NCBI GenBank assembly: GCA_046483285.1
Contig: JAWODN010000033.1
Coordinates: forward strand, 1-28,556
Direction: 5' to 3'
Length of the DNA stretch: 28,556 nucleotides
Source: CAYRTV01 sp046483285
GTDB taxonomy: Bacteria; Acidobacteriota; Aminicenantia; Aminicenantales; Aminicenantaceae
Both the position numbers and the translations under genes were made by a program. Below are positions 1-6,909 of the stretch, piece after piece (the first letter of the stretch is position 1; every line of letters starts with the position of its first letter). A model generated the notes under the pieces. That model worked only from the letters and a program-made list of their open reading frames with translations, ran no database searches and was not told where the DNA came from.

Positions 1-54
1 CGGATCTCACCGCATCTGCTTTGTTGCAGGGCATTCGCGGTGAAGGACCACAGC

Positions 55-101
55 GTCATGCCCTGCGCCTCGCATCTGCGGCAATCCCGGCCCGTGAATA
101 G
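55..101. repeat. Short dispersed repeat, family C copy 1
   Basis: This ~45-bp stretch contains modules reading catgccctgcgcctcgcatc and gcaatcccggcc. It recurs in reverse complement at 11271-11308, and a shorter piece recurs around 6533-6560. It has no coding potential. It lies in the gene-free stretch 1-380, which otherwise holds only repeat sequence and the downstream side of the pilin genes. Confidence 0.6.
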
Positions 102-164
102 GCCAGGATCGAAGGCTAAATCTTCAAGGTCGCTTCAGCCACACCTGAATTCCATAAAGCCGTA

Positions 165-353
165 ACAACCTCATTCCGTTAATAAATCATACCTCAAGTG
201 AAATCCCTATTCAAAATCCGCGCCAGTCGCGGCACGGCTGGAGGGGGGCCCCCCTCCAGCAGGCAGCGAGGACGGGGGAGGAAGCCGTGCCGGGACCCTT
301 CTCCCCATTTTCATCGCTTTTTTGGTGAGCTTTACTCATGATGAATTCATAAA
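165..353 (+). repeat. Long dispersed repeat, family A copy 1
   Basis: About 185 bp that reappear in inverted orientation at 25204-25390 with only scattered differences. The element contains a perfect 24-bp palindrome at 237-260, made of a G-rich arm and a C-rich arm. An outer inverted pair, ggcacggct (231-239) and agccgtgcc (284-292), could extrude as a long hairpin. No open frame covers it. It ends at a T7/A7-containing boundary motif (331-356) that is shared with other repeat islands in the window. Confidence 0.85.
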
Positions 354-380
354 AAAATGTTTCGGCCAGGCAAGGCTGAC

Positions 381-1007
381 CTATTCATCATCGCTTTCAC
401 CCAGGTATTCAACTTCCGGCATGTTTTCCGGGTCCATACCGTAGAAAAAAAGCCATTTATCGTAGCTGTCCTGGTTATGATAAATTTTTTTGGAATATTC
501 TGTTGATGAACTGACCACTCCGATTATTTGAGGGTTGGGGAGAGAATCCAATGCTGAAAGCGGAGCCACCAGGATCTTGTCGGGAGATGACCGTTCATTC
601 TGAAGCCCAGCCTGCGGGGATTGTCTTTGTCCCGAAATTTCGCGGCCTCTTCTTGAATTTCCTCTTCTCCGGGCTTCTTCATCCGGCCCAAACGGCAAAA
701 TAACATGCCATTCACCGCTTTCCGTCATGGGATCCGGGAATAATTGTCTTATGCATTTTTCATCAAGAAGCTCTTCCAGGTTCTCAGGAAAGCGGCCGGG
801 ATTCTTTTTTTGAAAAAGACGAACGGCTTCGACATACTGAAGACCGCGGAAAATCAATTCTTCTTCTTTTTCTCTTTGAATTTGGGTTTCCCACACAGGG
901 ATCGCAACCAAAAGGCCTATGGTGAGAATTGTCACAGCGAAAACAACGATTAAAATGGTATATCCCTCACGGTGTTTGCCGCCGGAATATCTGGAGATGA
1001 TATTCAT
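381..1007 (-). CDS. Pseudopilin-like protein lacking Glu5 (possible minor or tip pilin)
   Basis: 208 residues. Residues 1-15 form a short basic leader ending in Gly15, the expected prepilin peptidase site. A ~20-residue hydrophobic helix beginning YTILIVVF follows, then a long amphipathic helix. This is type IV pilin/type II pseudopilin architecture. The usual Glu at +5 is replaced by Ile, as in the GspK-type tip pseudopilin (family knowledge). The globular part retains the FPDPMTESGEW motif common to both upstream paralogues, followed by an unusual Arg/Gly/Ser-rich stretch around residues 112-140 and a very acidic C terminus. It starts 24 nt after the preceding pilin gene, so it is probably the last gene of that operon. 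The ribosome binding site is weak. The pilin-like class is secure; the exact role is not. Confidence 0.8.
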   Translation of the reverse strand: MNIISRYSGGKHREGYTILIVVFAVTILTIGLLVAIPVWETQIQREKEEELIFRGLQYVEAVRLFQKKNPGRFPENLEELLDEKCIRQLFPDPMTESGEWHVILPFGPDEEARRRGNSRRGREISGQRQSPQAGLQNERSSPDKILVAPLSALDSLPNPQIIGVVSSSTEYSKKIYHNQDSYDKWLFFYGMDPENMPEVEYLGESDDE

Positions 1008-1031
1008 ATTCTTTGTATAGAAAGGTTAATC

Positions 1032-1439
1032 TCACCAGGAACTATATGGGGTTCCGTCAAGGGATATCTCATCCGATCCGGATTGAACATCCATGACTCC
1101 CGGAATGACATTCGCCATAATTTCGTCGTCGGTCAAATCCTGGGGGACCTCCACCCAGGTTTCAGAGGAACCGGTGATGGGATCTTCCGGTATCATTTTT
1201 AAGTATCCATCATCGACCAAGGCTTGAAGATCAGCCGGATATTTTTTTTTGTCCAAATAATATTGGTTGATCAGTTTTCTCATCAGAAAAAGATTTTCTT
1301 TGAGAACAGCTTCCCGCGCACGTTTGGCTGCATTTTGAAACTGAGGAAGACCCAATCCGACCAGGATTCCAATTAATGTGAAGACGATGATCATTTCGAT
1401 CAAGGTGAATCCGCGCCGGCAGTTTGGCTTCACATTCAT
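1032..1439 (-). CDS. GspG-like pseudopilin
   Basis: 135 residues from the ATG at 1439. The leader MNVKPNCRRG is followed by FTLIEMIIVF, a classic class III signal with cleavage after Gly10 and Glu at +5. The pseudopilin body follows, with YPADLQALVDDGYL, a DPITGSSETW motif and a C-terminal SLDGTPYSSW. This resembles the GspG-type calcium-binding C terminus, but metal ligands cannot be confirmed by eye. The frame is open upstream to 1571, but that part overlaps the previous gene. The ATG at 1439 has a GGTGA element just upstream and immediately precedes the leader, so it is preferred. It starts 4 nt after the preceding pilin gene's stop, implying co-translation. It would be processed by a PilD-like peptidase and assembled at the inner membrane. 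Confidence 0.88.
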   Translation of the reverse strand: MNVKPNCRRGFTLIEMIIVFTLIGILVGLGLPQFQNAAKRAREAVLKENLFLMRKLINQYYLDKKKYPADLQALVDDGYLKMIPEDPITGSSETWVEVPQDLTDDEIMANVIPGVMDVQSGSDEISLDGTPYSSW

Positions 1440-1443
1440 TTTT

Positions 1444-1926
1444 TCACCAATTCTCATATCTGGTTCCATCCAGCGCGGTGGCGAGACTTCGGGTGTAGAC
1501 ATCATAGACGTTTTCACCTCCCCAAGAAAGTGAATCATATTTATCTTGGTAGGAACGAAGCCCCCAGTCATAGGACTCCGTCATTGGATCCCGTGGGATC
1601 CGTCTGAGAAATTTCACCACTCTGGTGACTTCCCGTCCGTCTTTTTCTTCTGTGATCTCCACGCCTTCCACCAAAGTTTCCAAATCGGCGGGATAGCCTT
1701 CGCTGTTGCGTTCAATTTCAAATTTTTCTTCGTCAGCCAGTCTCTTGTGTTCGTCGATGGCCTGGCGTATCAAACGCAGACTTCTCTGCAGTTCAATTTC
1801 TTTTTGACGCTTGACGGTGATTTTGGCCAGAGGAATGGCCGCCCCGGCTAAAATAGAGATTATGGTCATCGTGACCAGCATTTCGACGAGAGTGAATCCC
1901 TTCCGGTTCCGGTCGATTTTAAACAT
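1444..1926 (-). CDS. GspG-like pseudopilin / type IV pilin-like protein
   Basis: 160 residues. The leader MFKIDRNRKG is cut before FTLVEMLVTMTIISIL, with Glu at +5. Then come a charged amphipathic helix, YPADLETLVEG, the motif RDPMTESYDW and a C-terminal ALDGTRYENW. The last two are shared in form with the next gene, so the two are tandem paralogues. A GGGGAG ribosome site sits just upstream of ATG 1926. The gene begins 45 nt after the pnp stop codon on the same strand. No convincing terminator lies between, so read-through from rpsO-pnp is likely. Confidence 0.88.
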   Translation of the reverse strand: MFKIDRNRKGFTLVEMLVTMTIISILAGAAIPLAKITVKRQKEIELQRSLRLIRQAIDEHKRLADEEKFEIERNSEGYPADLETLVEGVEITEEKDGREVTRVVKFLRRIPRDPMTESYDWGLRSYQDKYDSLSWGGENVYDVYTRSLATALDGTRYENW

Positions 1927-1971
1927 AACACTCCCCGCCGCTTTTTTCGGGCCGGGCTTTGCCTGATGAAT

Positions 1972-4200
1972 TCAGTACCGGTTTTTCTTAGAATACCCTT
2001 TATCCTGGCGGCGGTCTTTATGATTGTCTTTTTTATCGGACCAGTTTCTGCCGGATCTGCGGTCAGGCCGGCGATCCGGCTTCCGGTCAGTTGGGCGGCC
2101 GCTGCGGGAATCAGAAGCGCCCCGCTCTATCGCTTTTTTGCTAAGCCGGATACGGTTGTTATCATCGATTGAAATGACTTTAACTTTTATAGTTTGCCCA
2201 AGCTTCATAACATCCCGGATATTTCGGGTATGCTCGTGCGAAACTTCTGAAATATGCAGTAACCCGTCTGAATTCGGGAGGATTTGGACAAAAGCTCCGT
2301 AGTCTTCCAACCGGACGACCTTGCCCTCATAAATCTTACCGACTTCCGCTTCTTCAGTAATGTCTTTGATCATCTGTTCCGCTTTTTTTACGGCTTCCAT
2401 ATCTGAAGAAGCAACGGTTATTTTTCCGCCTTCTTCCACATCTATTTTGACTCCTGTTTCGGCAACGATTCCTTTGATCACCTTTCCGGAAGGTCCGATG
2501 ACAGCCCCGACTTTTTCAGGATTGATGAAGATATTGACAATCCGGGGGGCGTATATGGATATTTCAGGGCGGGGCTCGGGAAGGGCTTCTTTCATTTTTC
2601 CCAGGACTTTCAAACGGGCGTCTTTTGCCCGAATTAAGCCTTCTCTGAAGATGTCAAGAGAAATAGAAGGAACTTTCAAGTCCATTTGAATAGCGGTTAT
2701 CCCTTTCTCTGAACCGGCCACTTTTAAATCCATATCCCCGAAGTGGTCTTCATAGCCGGCTATATCGGTGAGCAGAGTGTAGCGGTCATTTTCCGTAATC
2801 AATCCGACGGCGATTCCGGCAATAGTCATAGAAAGCGGTACGCCGGCATCCATTAACGCCAAAACTCCGCCGCAGACAGACGCCATCGAAGAAGACCCGT
2901 TGGATTCAAGGATGTCGGAAACACACCGGATGGTGTATGGGAATTCTCCTTCATCTTTAGGGATAGCCCGGCTGATGGATTTTTCCGCCAACACGCCGTG
3001 TCCGATTTCCCGTCTTCCGGGTCCCCGCAAAAACTTCACTTCTCCCACGCTGAAAGGAGGGAAATTATAGTGAAGCATGAATCGTTTTTCGCTTTCTTCA
3101 CCCAGGGCGTCGATGGTTTGGGTGTCTTCGAAAGTCCCCAAAGTCACGGTGGTCAGGGCTTGGGTTTCCCCCCTGGTGAAAATCGATGAGCCGTGGGTTC
3201 GCGGGAGCATTCCTGTTTCAATGTGGATCTCTCTGATATCATCCGGCTTCCGGCCGTCGGGACGTTTTTGTTCGTTTAAGATGACTTCGCGGGCCTTTTT
3301 CTTTAACAGCGAATTCATGATTTCTTTGGCCTGACGGCGCTCATCTTCGTTTTCCTCAGGAATTTCCGCCATCACCGCTTCTTCCATAGCCTTGTTTTTA
3401 ACCCGTCTTTCATTTTGATCCCGGGTGAAAATCACTTCAGATAACAGGGGGGATATGATTTGTTCGACTTTGTGCGAAAGTTCCCGGCTGATTTCCGGGG
3501 CGACATATTCCCGTTTTTTGATATCGAGTTTTTGATAAAGGTCTTTTTGCGCCCGGACGATCGTTTTTATCGGCTCATGGGCGATTTGGCAGGCCTTGAA
3601 AACGGTTTCCTCATCCACTTCCTGACCTTCCGCCTCCACCACCACCACCCCTTCTTCTGTTCCCACCACAATCATATCCAAGGGGCTTTCATCAATTTGG
3701 CTTTTGGGTGGATTGATCACCAGTTCATCACCGATGAGTCCGACTTTGACGGCTCCGATGGGGGTGGTGAAGTGAATATCCGAGAAATAGAGAGCCGCGG
3801 AGGCCCCGATAAGGCCCAGAGGGTCGGGCTCGTTTTCAATATCGGCGGACAGCAGCATGGCCACAATTTGTGTTTCATAAAAATAATCATCGGGAAAAAG
3901 AGATCTGATGGGCCGGTCGATCAGGCGGCTGATCAGTATTTCCGCCTCAGAAGGACGGCCTTCCCTTTTGAAAAACCCTCCTGGTATTTTCCCTGAGGCG
4001 TATGTGTTTTCCCGGTAATCAACGGTAAGCGGGAGAAAAGAACGCCCTTCCTGGACCTCGTTTTTTGCGCATGCGGTTACAAACATAACCGTATCCCCGT
4101 AACGGACCAGTGCGGAACCATTCGCTTGGCGGCCCCATTTTTTCAGTTCAATTTGAAGAGGTCTCCCCCCTATTTCAATTCTAATGTTTTGATTTGTCAT
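1972..4200 (-). CDS. pnp: Polyribonucleotide nucleotidyltransferase (PNPase)
   Basis: 742 residues, slightly longer than the usual ~700. The enzyme phosphorolytically degrades RNA 3' to 5' and can add tails. It forms a trimer and belongs to the RNA degradosome. Visible domains are a first RNase PH domain (about residues 12-145, including SGKIPGGFFKREGRPSE), an all-alpha linker, and a second RNase PH domain (about 325-460, including RTHGSSIFTRGETQAL). A KH domain (around 555-615, IGPSGKVIKGI) and an S1 domain (around 625-695, YGAFVQILPNSDGLLHISE) follow. The last ~45 residues are a repetitive Arg/Asp/Lys-rich tail (DRKPDRRPDRRSGRN), probably disordered and RNA-binding. It lies 22 nt downstream of rpsO, the conserved rpsO-pnp order. 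The tail is the only unusual part. Confidence 0.98.
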   Translation of the reverse strand: MTNQNIRIEIGGRPLQIELKKWGRQANGSALVRYGDTVMFVTACAKNEVQEGRSFLPLTVDYRENTYASGKIPGGFFKREGRPSEAEILISRLIDRPIRSLFPDDYFYETQIVAMLLSADIENEPDPLGLIGASAALYFSDIHFTTPIGAVKVGLIGDELVINPPKSQIDESPLDMIVVGTEEGVVVVEAEGQEVDEETVFKACQIAHEPIKTIVRAQKDLYQKLDIKKREYVAPEISRELSHKVEQIISPLLSEVIFTRDQNERRVKNKAMEEAVMAEIPEENEDERRQAKEIMNSLLKKKAREVILNEQKRPDGRKPDDIREIHIETGMLPRTHGSSIFTRGETQALTTVTLGTFEDTQTIDALGEESEKRFMLHYNFPPFSVGEVKFLRGPGRREIGHGVLAEKSISRAIPKDEGEFPYTIRCVSDILESNGSSSMASVCGGVLALMDAGVPLSMTIAGIAVGLITENDRYTLLTDIAGYEDHFGDMDLKVAGSEKGITAIQMDLKVPSISLDIFREGLIRAKDARLKVLGKMKEALPEPRPEISIYAPRIVNIFINPEKVGAVIGPSGKVIKGIVAETGVKIDVEEGGKITVASSDMEAVKKAEQMIKDITEEAEVGKIYEGKVVRLEDYGAFVQILPNSDGLLHISEVSHEHTRNIRDVMKLGQTIKVKVISIDDNNRIRLSKKAIERGASDSRSGRPTDRKPDRRPDRRSGRNWSDKKDNHKDRRQDKGYSKKNRY

Positions 4201-4222
4201 GATAGTAACAACACATTTAATC

Positions 4223-4489
4223 CTATTTTCTGAGATTTAATTTTTTTATAAGACTTTCATATCTTGCCGGATCGTTTTTGCGCAAATACTGAAGCAGCCG
4301 TTTGCGTTGACCGACCAATTTCATCAAGCCTCTTTTGGAATGATGATCCTGTTTATGTTTGGAAAAATGTTCGGTCAGGTAGGTGATCCGGTTGGTGATA
4401 AAGGCAACTTGAACTTCAGGCGAACCTGTATCCTTGGAATGGACTTGATGTTCTTCTACGATTTTGTTTTTTTCCTGTTTGCTCAACAC
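4223..4489 (-). CDS. rpsO: 30S ribosomal protein S15
   Basis: 88 residues, the family's normal length. Typical sequence is present: HSKDTGSPEVQVAFIT, HFSKHKQDHHSKRGL and LVGQRKRLLQYL. S15 binds the 16S rRNA central domain early in 30S assembly. The initiation codon is GTG (4487-4489), with AGGAGA about eight bases upstream. No ATG is available at that spot. It is the first gene of the rpsO-pnp unit, with a promoter around 4669-4697 and a ~170-nt leader. In other bacteria S15 represses its own translation through its leader RNA; whether that happens here is inference. Confidence 0.97.
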   Translation of the reverse strand: MLSKQEKNKIVEEHQVHSKDTGSPEVQVAFITNRITYLTEHFSKHKQDHHSKRGLMKLVGQRKRLLQYLRKNDPARYESLIKKLNLRK

Positions 4490-4523
4490 GGATGATCTCT
4501 CCTTTTATATCGAATTTATATTG

Positions 4524-4562
4524 ATCTGAGATAAGGCATTGGAATCTGAGATAAAGCATTGG
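4524..4562. repeat. Tandem 20-bp duplication in the rpsO leader
   Basis: The unit atctgagataaggcattgg (4524-4542) is followed after one base by atctgagataaagcattgg (4544-4562), with one mismatch. It sits in the transcribed leader of rpsO, 35-75 nt upstream of its GTG start. The surrounding 4490-4736 gap is otherwise AT-rich and carries the rpsO promoter. Confidence 0.85.
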
Positions 4563-4668
4563 GATAATTGGCCATCCAGATTTATACCCTCATTCCGGGA
4601 TTAATGGTTTTATTTATAATCTGTTCAATAAACAACTTTGAATGGTGTTGAATTCCAATGAAAATACT

Positions 4669-4697
4669 ATAATATCAAAAAGCCTGGACAATGTAAA
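4669..4697 (-). promoter_or_regulatory. Predicted sigma70-type promoter of rpsO-pnp
   Basis: Read on the minus strand, TTTACA (4692-4697) is followed by a 17-bp spacer and TATTAT (4669-4674). Each hexamer is one or two bases from consensus. It is correctly placed and oriented to transcribe rpsO with a leader of about 170 nt. It has been identified by pattern only. Confidence 0.55.
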
Positions 4698-4736
4698 TTT
4701 TCCCCTTTTCCCCACCTAAGTTAAGTTGCAAAAATA

Positions 4737-5033
4737 TCACTCTGAGCGGTCCGAAGAAAGGATTTTTTTTCTTTCCTGGAGATGTTGAGCATATTTTGAA
4801 TCCCATCCGCCCATAGTTTTTTTGATTTCCTTCAGTTTGGCCTCAATTTCGGAGAGGCTCAGTTTGTTGATCTTTTTTTTCACGGAAGCCGCAGGTTTAT
4901 CTTTAGACTCGGATTCATCCTTTTCTTCTTTAGATTCAGGCGCCTCCGAATCAGCCGTTTTCTGCGTTTTTTGGTCGATATTTTCTTTTTCTTCGTTTTT
5001 TTCTTCAGCTTTTTTTGTTTTCTCTTCAGTCAT
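4737..5033 (-). CDS. Small highly charged hypothetical protein
   Basis: 98 residues from ATG 5033. The first ~55 residues are almost entirely Glu/Lys/Asp/Ser/Thr/Gln and probably disordered. The C-terminal ~40 residues (KINKLSLSEIEAKLKEIKKT, then MGGWDSKYAQHLQERKK) look like a helical hairpin or short coiled coil. The frame can be extended to a GTG at 5063, but an AGGAGG element lies inside that extension, favouring the ATG. I do not recognise a family. It is divergent from waaA and stops about 40 nt upstream of the rpsO promoter. The composition could mimic random low-complexity sequence, but the ordered C-terminal segment and ribosome site support a real gene. Confidence 0.65.
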   Translation of the reverse strand: MTEEKTKKAEEKNEEKENIDQKTQKTADSEAPESKEEKDESESKDKPAASVKKKINKLSLSEIEAKLKEIKKTMGGWDSKYAQHLQERKKILSSDRSE

Positions 5034-5203
5034 TTCAGAATTAATTCCTCCTGTCGACTTCACCGAATATGGGATTTTCCCTTAATATCGGAAATTATAG
5101 AAAAATTCTTAATTTCGCATATAAGCATATCAAAAATACAAAAAAAAATAAACACCTACCTTCAATCACGCCGGCTCAAAACATCGACAGGGGAGGTATA
5201 ATT

Positions 5204-6487
5204 TTGTATATTAGCCTGGTTATGACGATTTTATATTCGGTTTTGCTTTTCCTGGTATTAAGCGTCCATATTCCTGTGTACTTTTTCCGTTTGAGAATTC
5301 TGCGGAACGAAAAATTATTTATGCTGGAAAGAATGGGGTTGAGGGTTTCAAAAAGAAATTCAGGAGAGTGTTCCCTTTGGATTCATGCCGTCTCTGTGGG
5401 AGAAGTTCTTTCTCTCCGCAATCTGATCAATCAAATCAAGCTTAGGCATCCCGATTGGATCATTCATCTTTCCACCCTGACAAATTCCGGATACCGGATG
5501 GCGGAAGAAAAACTGGAAGGCGTGGACAATCTTTTTTTCGCCCCATTTGATTTTGCGGTGGTGGTCAGACGGTTTTTCCGGGCTTACCGGCCCAGGGTCT
5601 TTATTCTGGCGGAATCGGAATTTTGGCCTCATCTTATCCAGGAAGCGGGAAAGAGCACCCGCGGAGTGATTGTCATCAACGGTCGAATATCCGACCGGTC
5701 TTATCGCAGGTTCAAGCGGATCCCTTCCATCATAAAAAGGATTATTCGACCGGTGCATTATTTTTTAGTTCAAACGGAGCGGGACAGGCAAAGATTGCTG
5801 AATATAGGGGTTGAAGACCGCCGTATCCAAGTCGCCGGAAATTTAAAGGCGGAAGTGAAGCTGCCGGAAATGAATACGGACGAAGTAAAAGCTTTAAAAG
5901 CATCCCTTAACCTTATGCCGGCAGACCGGGTGGTTTTAGCCGGGAGCACCCATAGAGGCGAGGATGAAATGCTTCTGAAAGCCTTTGCCCAAATCCTTCC
6001 GGGCCGGCCGGATCTTCGTTTTATTCTGGCCCCCCGCCATCCTGAGCGGGTGGATGAGTTGGAAAAAACCGCCCAAAAGCTGGGGATTCAATTCATTCGG
6101 AAAACCCGTGTGCAATCCAGCCGGGAGTGGAAAGTCCTTATTGTGGACACTTTCGGGGAGCTGGGCCGCCTGTACGCTGTTTGTAACAGCGCTTTTATCG
6201 GAGGCAGCCTGGTTCCTCACGGAGGCCAAAATCTTCTGGAACCGGCTTTTTACGGAAAACCGGTTTATTTCGGACCGCATATGAGTAATTTTGCTCATTT
6301 GGCCCGGATTTTCGTCTCTTCCGGAGCGGCAAAAATATTGAAAACCGAGAAGGATCTGCGGGATTTTTTTCTGGCGGATGAGGGTTCCCTGCGGAAACAG
6401 GGGGAAACGGCCCGCCGGGTTTTGGACTCACTGCAAGGGGCGACCCAAGAGACTTGCGAGGTGATCGAACGGTATATGTCCCCTTGA
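5204..6487 (+). CDS. waaA: 3-deoxy-D-manno-octulosonic acid (Kdo) transferase
   Basis: 427 residues, typical for the GT30 family. The enzyme transfers Kdo from CMP-Kdo to lipid IVA at the cytoplasmic face of the inner membrane, an essential LPS step. An N-terminal membrane helix (about 5-28) precedes two Rossmann-like domains. Recognisable blocks are HAVSVGEVLSL (Glu67, the expected catalytic base position), STLTNSGYRMAEEKL, LAESEFWPHL (Glu137/Glu139), INGRISDRSYRRF, FLVQTERDRQRL and AGSTHRGED. LAPRHPER, IGGSLVPHGGQNLLEPAFYG and a closing FGPHMSNF complete the set. The frame is open back to 5069. The TTG at 5204, with GGGGAGG seven bases upstream, is the best start and gives the family length; ATG 5222 is the alternative. 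The first Kdo-transferase gene implies a Gram-negative envelope. Confidence 0.93.
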   Translation: MYISLVMTILYSVLLFLVLSVHIPVYFFRLRILRNEKLFMLERMGLRVSKRNSGECSLWIHAVSVGEVLSLRNLINQIKLRHPDWIIHLSTLTNSGYRMAEEKLEGVDNLFFAPFDFAVVVRRFFRAYRPRVFILAESEFWPHLIQEAGKSTRGVIVINGRISDRSYRRFKRIPSIIKRIIRPVHYFLVQTERDRQRLLNIGVEDRRIQVAGNLKAEVKLPEMNTDEVKALKASLNLMPADRVVLAGSTHRGEDEMLLKAFAQILPGRPDLRFILAPRHPERVDELEKTAQKLGIQFIRKTRVQSSREWKVLIVDTFGELGRLYAVCNSAFIGGSLVPHGGQNLLEPAFYGKPVYFGPHMSNFAHLARIFVSSGAAKILKTEKDLRDFFLADEGSLRKQGETARRVLDSLQGATQETCEVIERYMSP

Positions 6488-6491
6488 TTTT

Positions 6492-6527
6492 AAAAAAAAG
6501 ACCATCGCCATTTTTTTATGAATAAGC
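6492..6527 (+). repeat. Boundary motif, left flank of repeat island
   Basis: A run of A, then gaccatcgccattttttt and atgaata. The same sequence recurs as a direct repeat at 6843-6878, so the two copies bracket the ~315-bp island between waaA and the D-aminoacylase gene. Related copies occur at 25680-25708, at 11310-11336 and, inverted, at 331-356. Confidence 0.7.
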
Positions 6528-6574
6528 CTGAATTATTCACGGGCCGGGATTGCCGCAGACGAAGACAATTCTTT

Positions 6575-6745
6575 AATTCAATGTCGTCCCGAGGAGCGAA
6601 GCGACGAGGGATCCCTGGCTGCCTTGTCTTGGCGGTTGGCCTCGTTTTCACGAGGCAGGAAGGGATTGCCACGGCTTGCTGGAGCAAGCCTCGCAATGAC
6701 AAGAAGAATGTCGTCCCGAGGAGTGAAACGAGGAGGGATCTGTAG
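6575..6745 (+). repeat. Dispersed intergenic repeat, family B copy 1 (shorter, diverged)
   Basis: The stretch contains the modules gtcccgaggagcgaagcgac, gagggatccct, cacgaggcaggaagggattg and ccacggcttgctgg, plus caagcctcgcaatgaca. The same modules appear in the same order at 11389-11560 and 25490-25650. They form imperfect hairpins (ggcttgctggagcaagcc). It is non-coding. It fills most of the 422-bp gap 6488-6909, where I see no gene; the long open frame on the opposite strand is repeat sequence. Confidence 0.75.
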
Positions 6746-6842
6746 GGGCTTCGGCCAGGACGTATAATGAAAGGCAAAGCAAACAGAAACGTTTCAGCTG
6801 TGATTTTCAGAAAAACCTTGCATTCCTCTGAAAAAATGCTCA

Positions 6843-6878
6843 TAAAAAGACCATCGCAATTTTTTTATGAATAGGTCA
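6843..6878 (+). repeat. Boundary motif, right flank of repeat island
   Basis: Near-identical to 6492-6527 (aaaaagaccatcgcaatttt, then tttatgaata), followed by ggtcagg. The ggtcagg tail is also found at 11706-11712 and at 25702-25708, each time directly at the edge of a gene. This copy lies just upstream of the ribosome site of the D-aminoacylase gene. Confidence 0.7.
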
Positions 6879-6909
6879 GGTAAGTCAGGATAAAAAGGAT
6901 GGAGGAAAA

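Noticed and set aside
237..260. Perfect G/C palindrome as an intrinsic terminator for the pilin operon
   Set aside because: No T-run follows on the minus strand, and it belongs to a dispersed repeat with another copy elsewhere, so a terminator call is not supported.
1032..1571. Long start for the second pilin
   Set aside because: It would overlap the preceding pilin gene by about 125 bases and place the prepilin cleavage site near residue 54. The ATG at 1439 gives a normal leader.
3460..3996. 178-codon open frame on the plus strand
   Set aside because: It is antisense to pnp, His/Phe-rich, without a ribosome site or family resemblance. It is a shadow of a conserved gene.
6490..6843. 117-codon open frame on the minus strand between waaA and the D-aminoacylase gene
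   Set aside because: It consists almost wholly of dispersed repeat modules found in two other intergenic islands.
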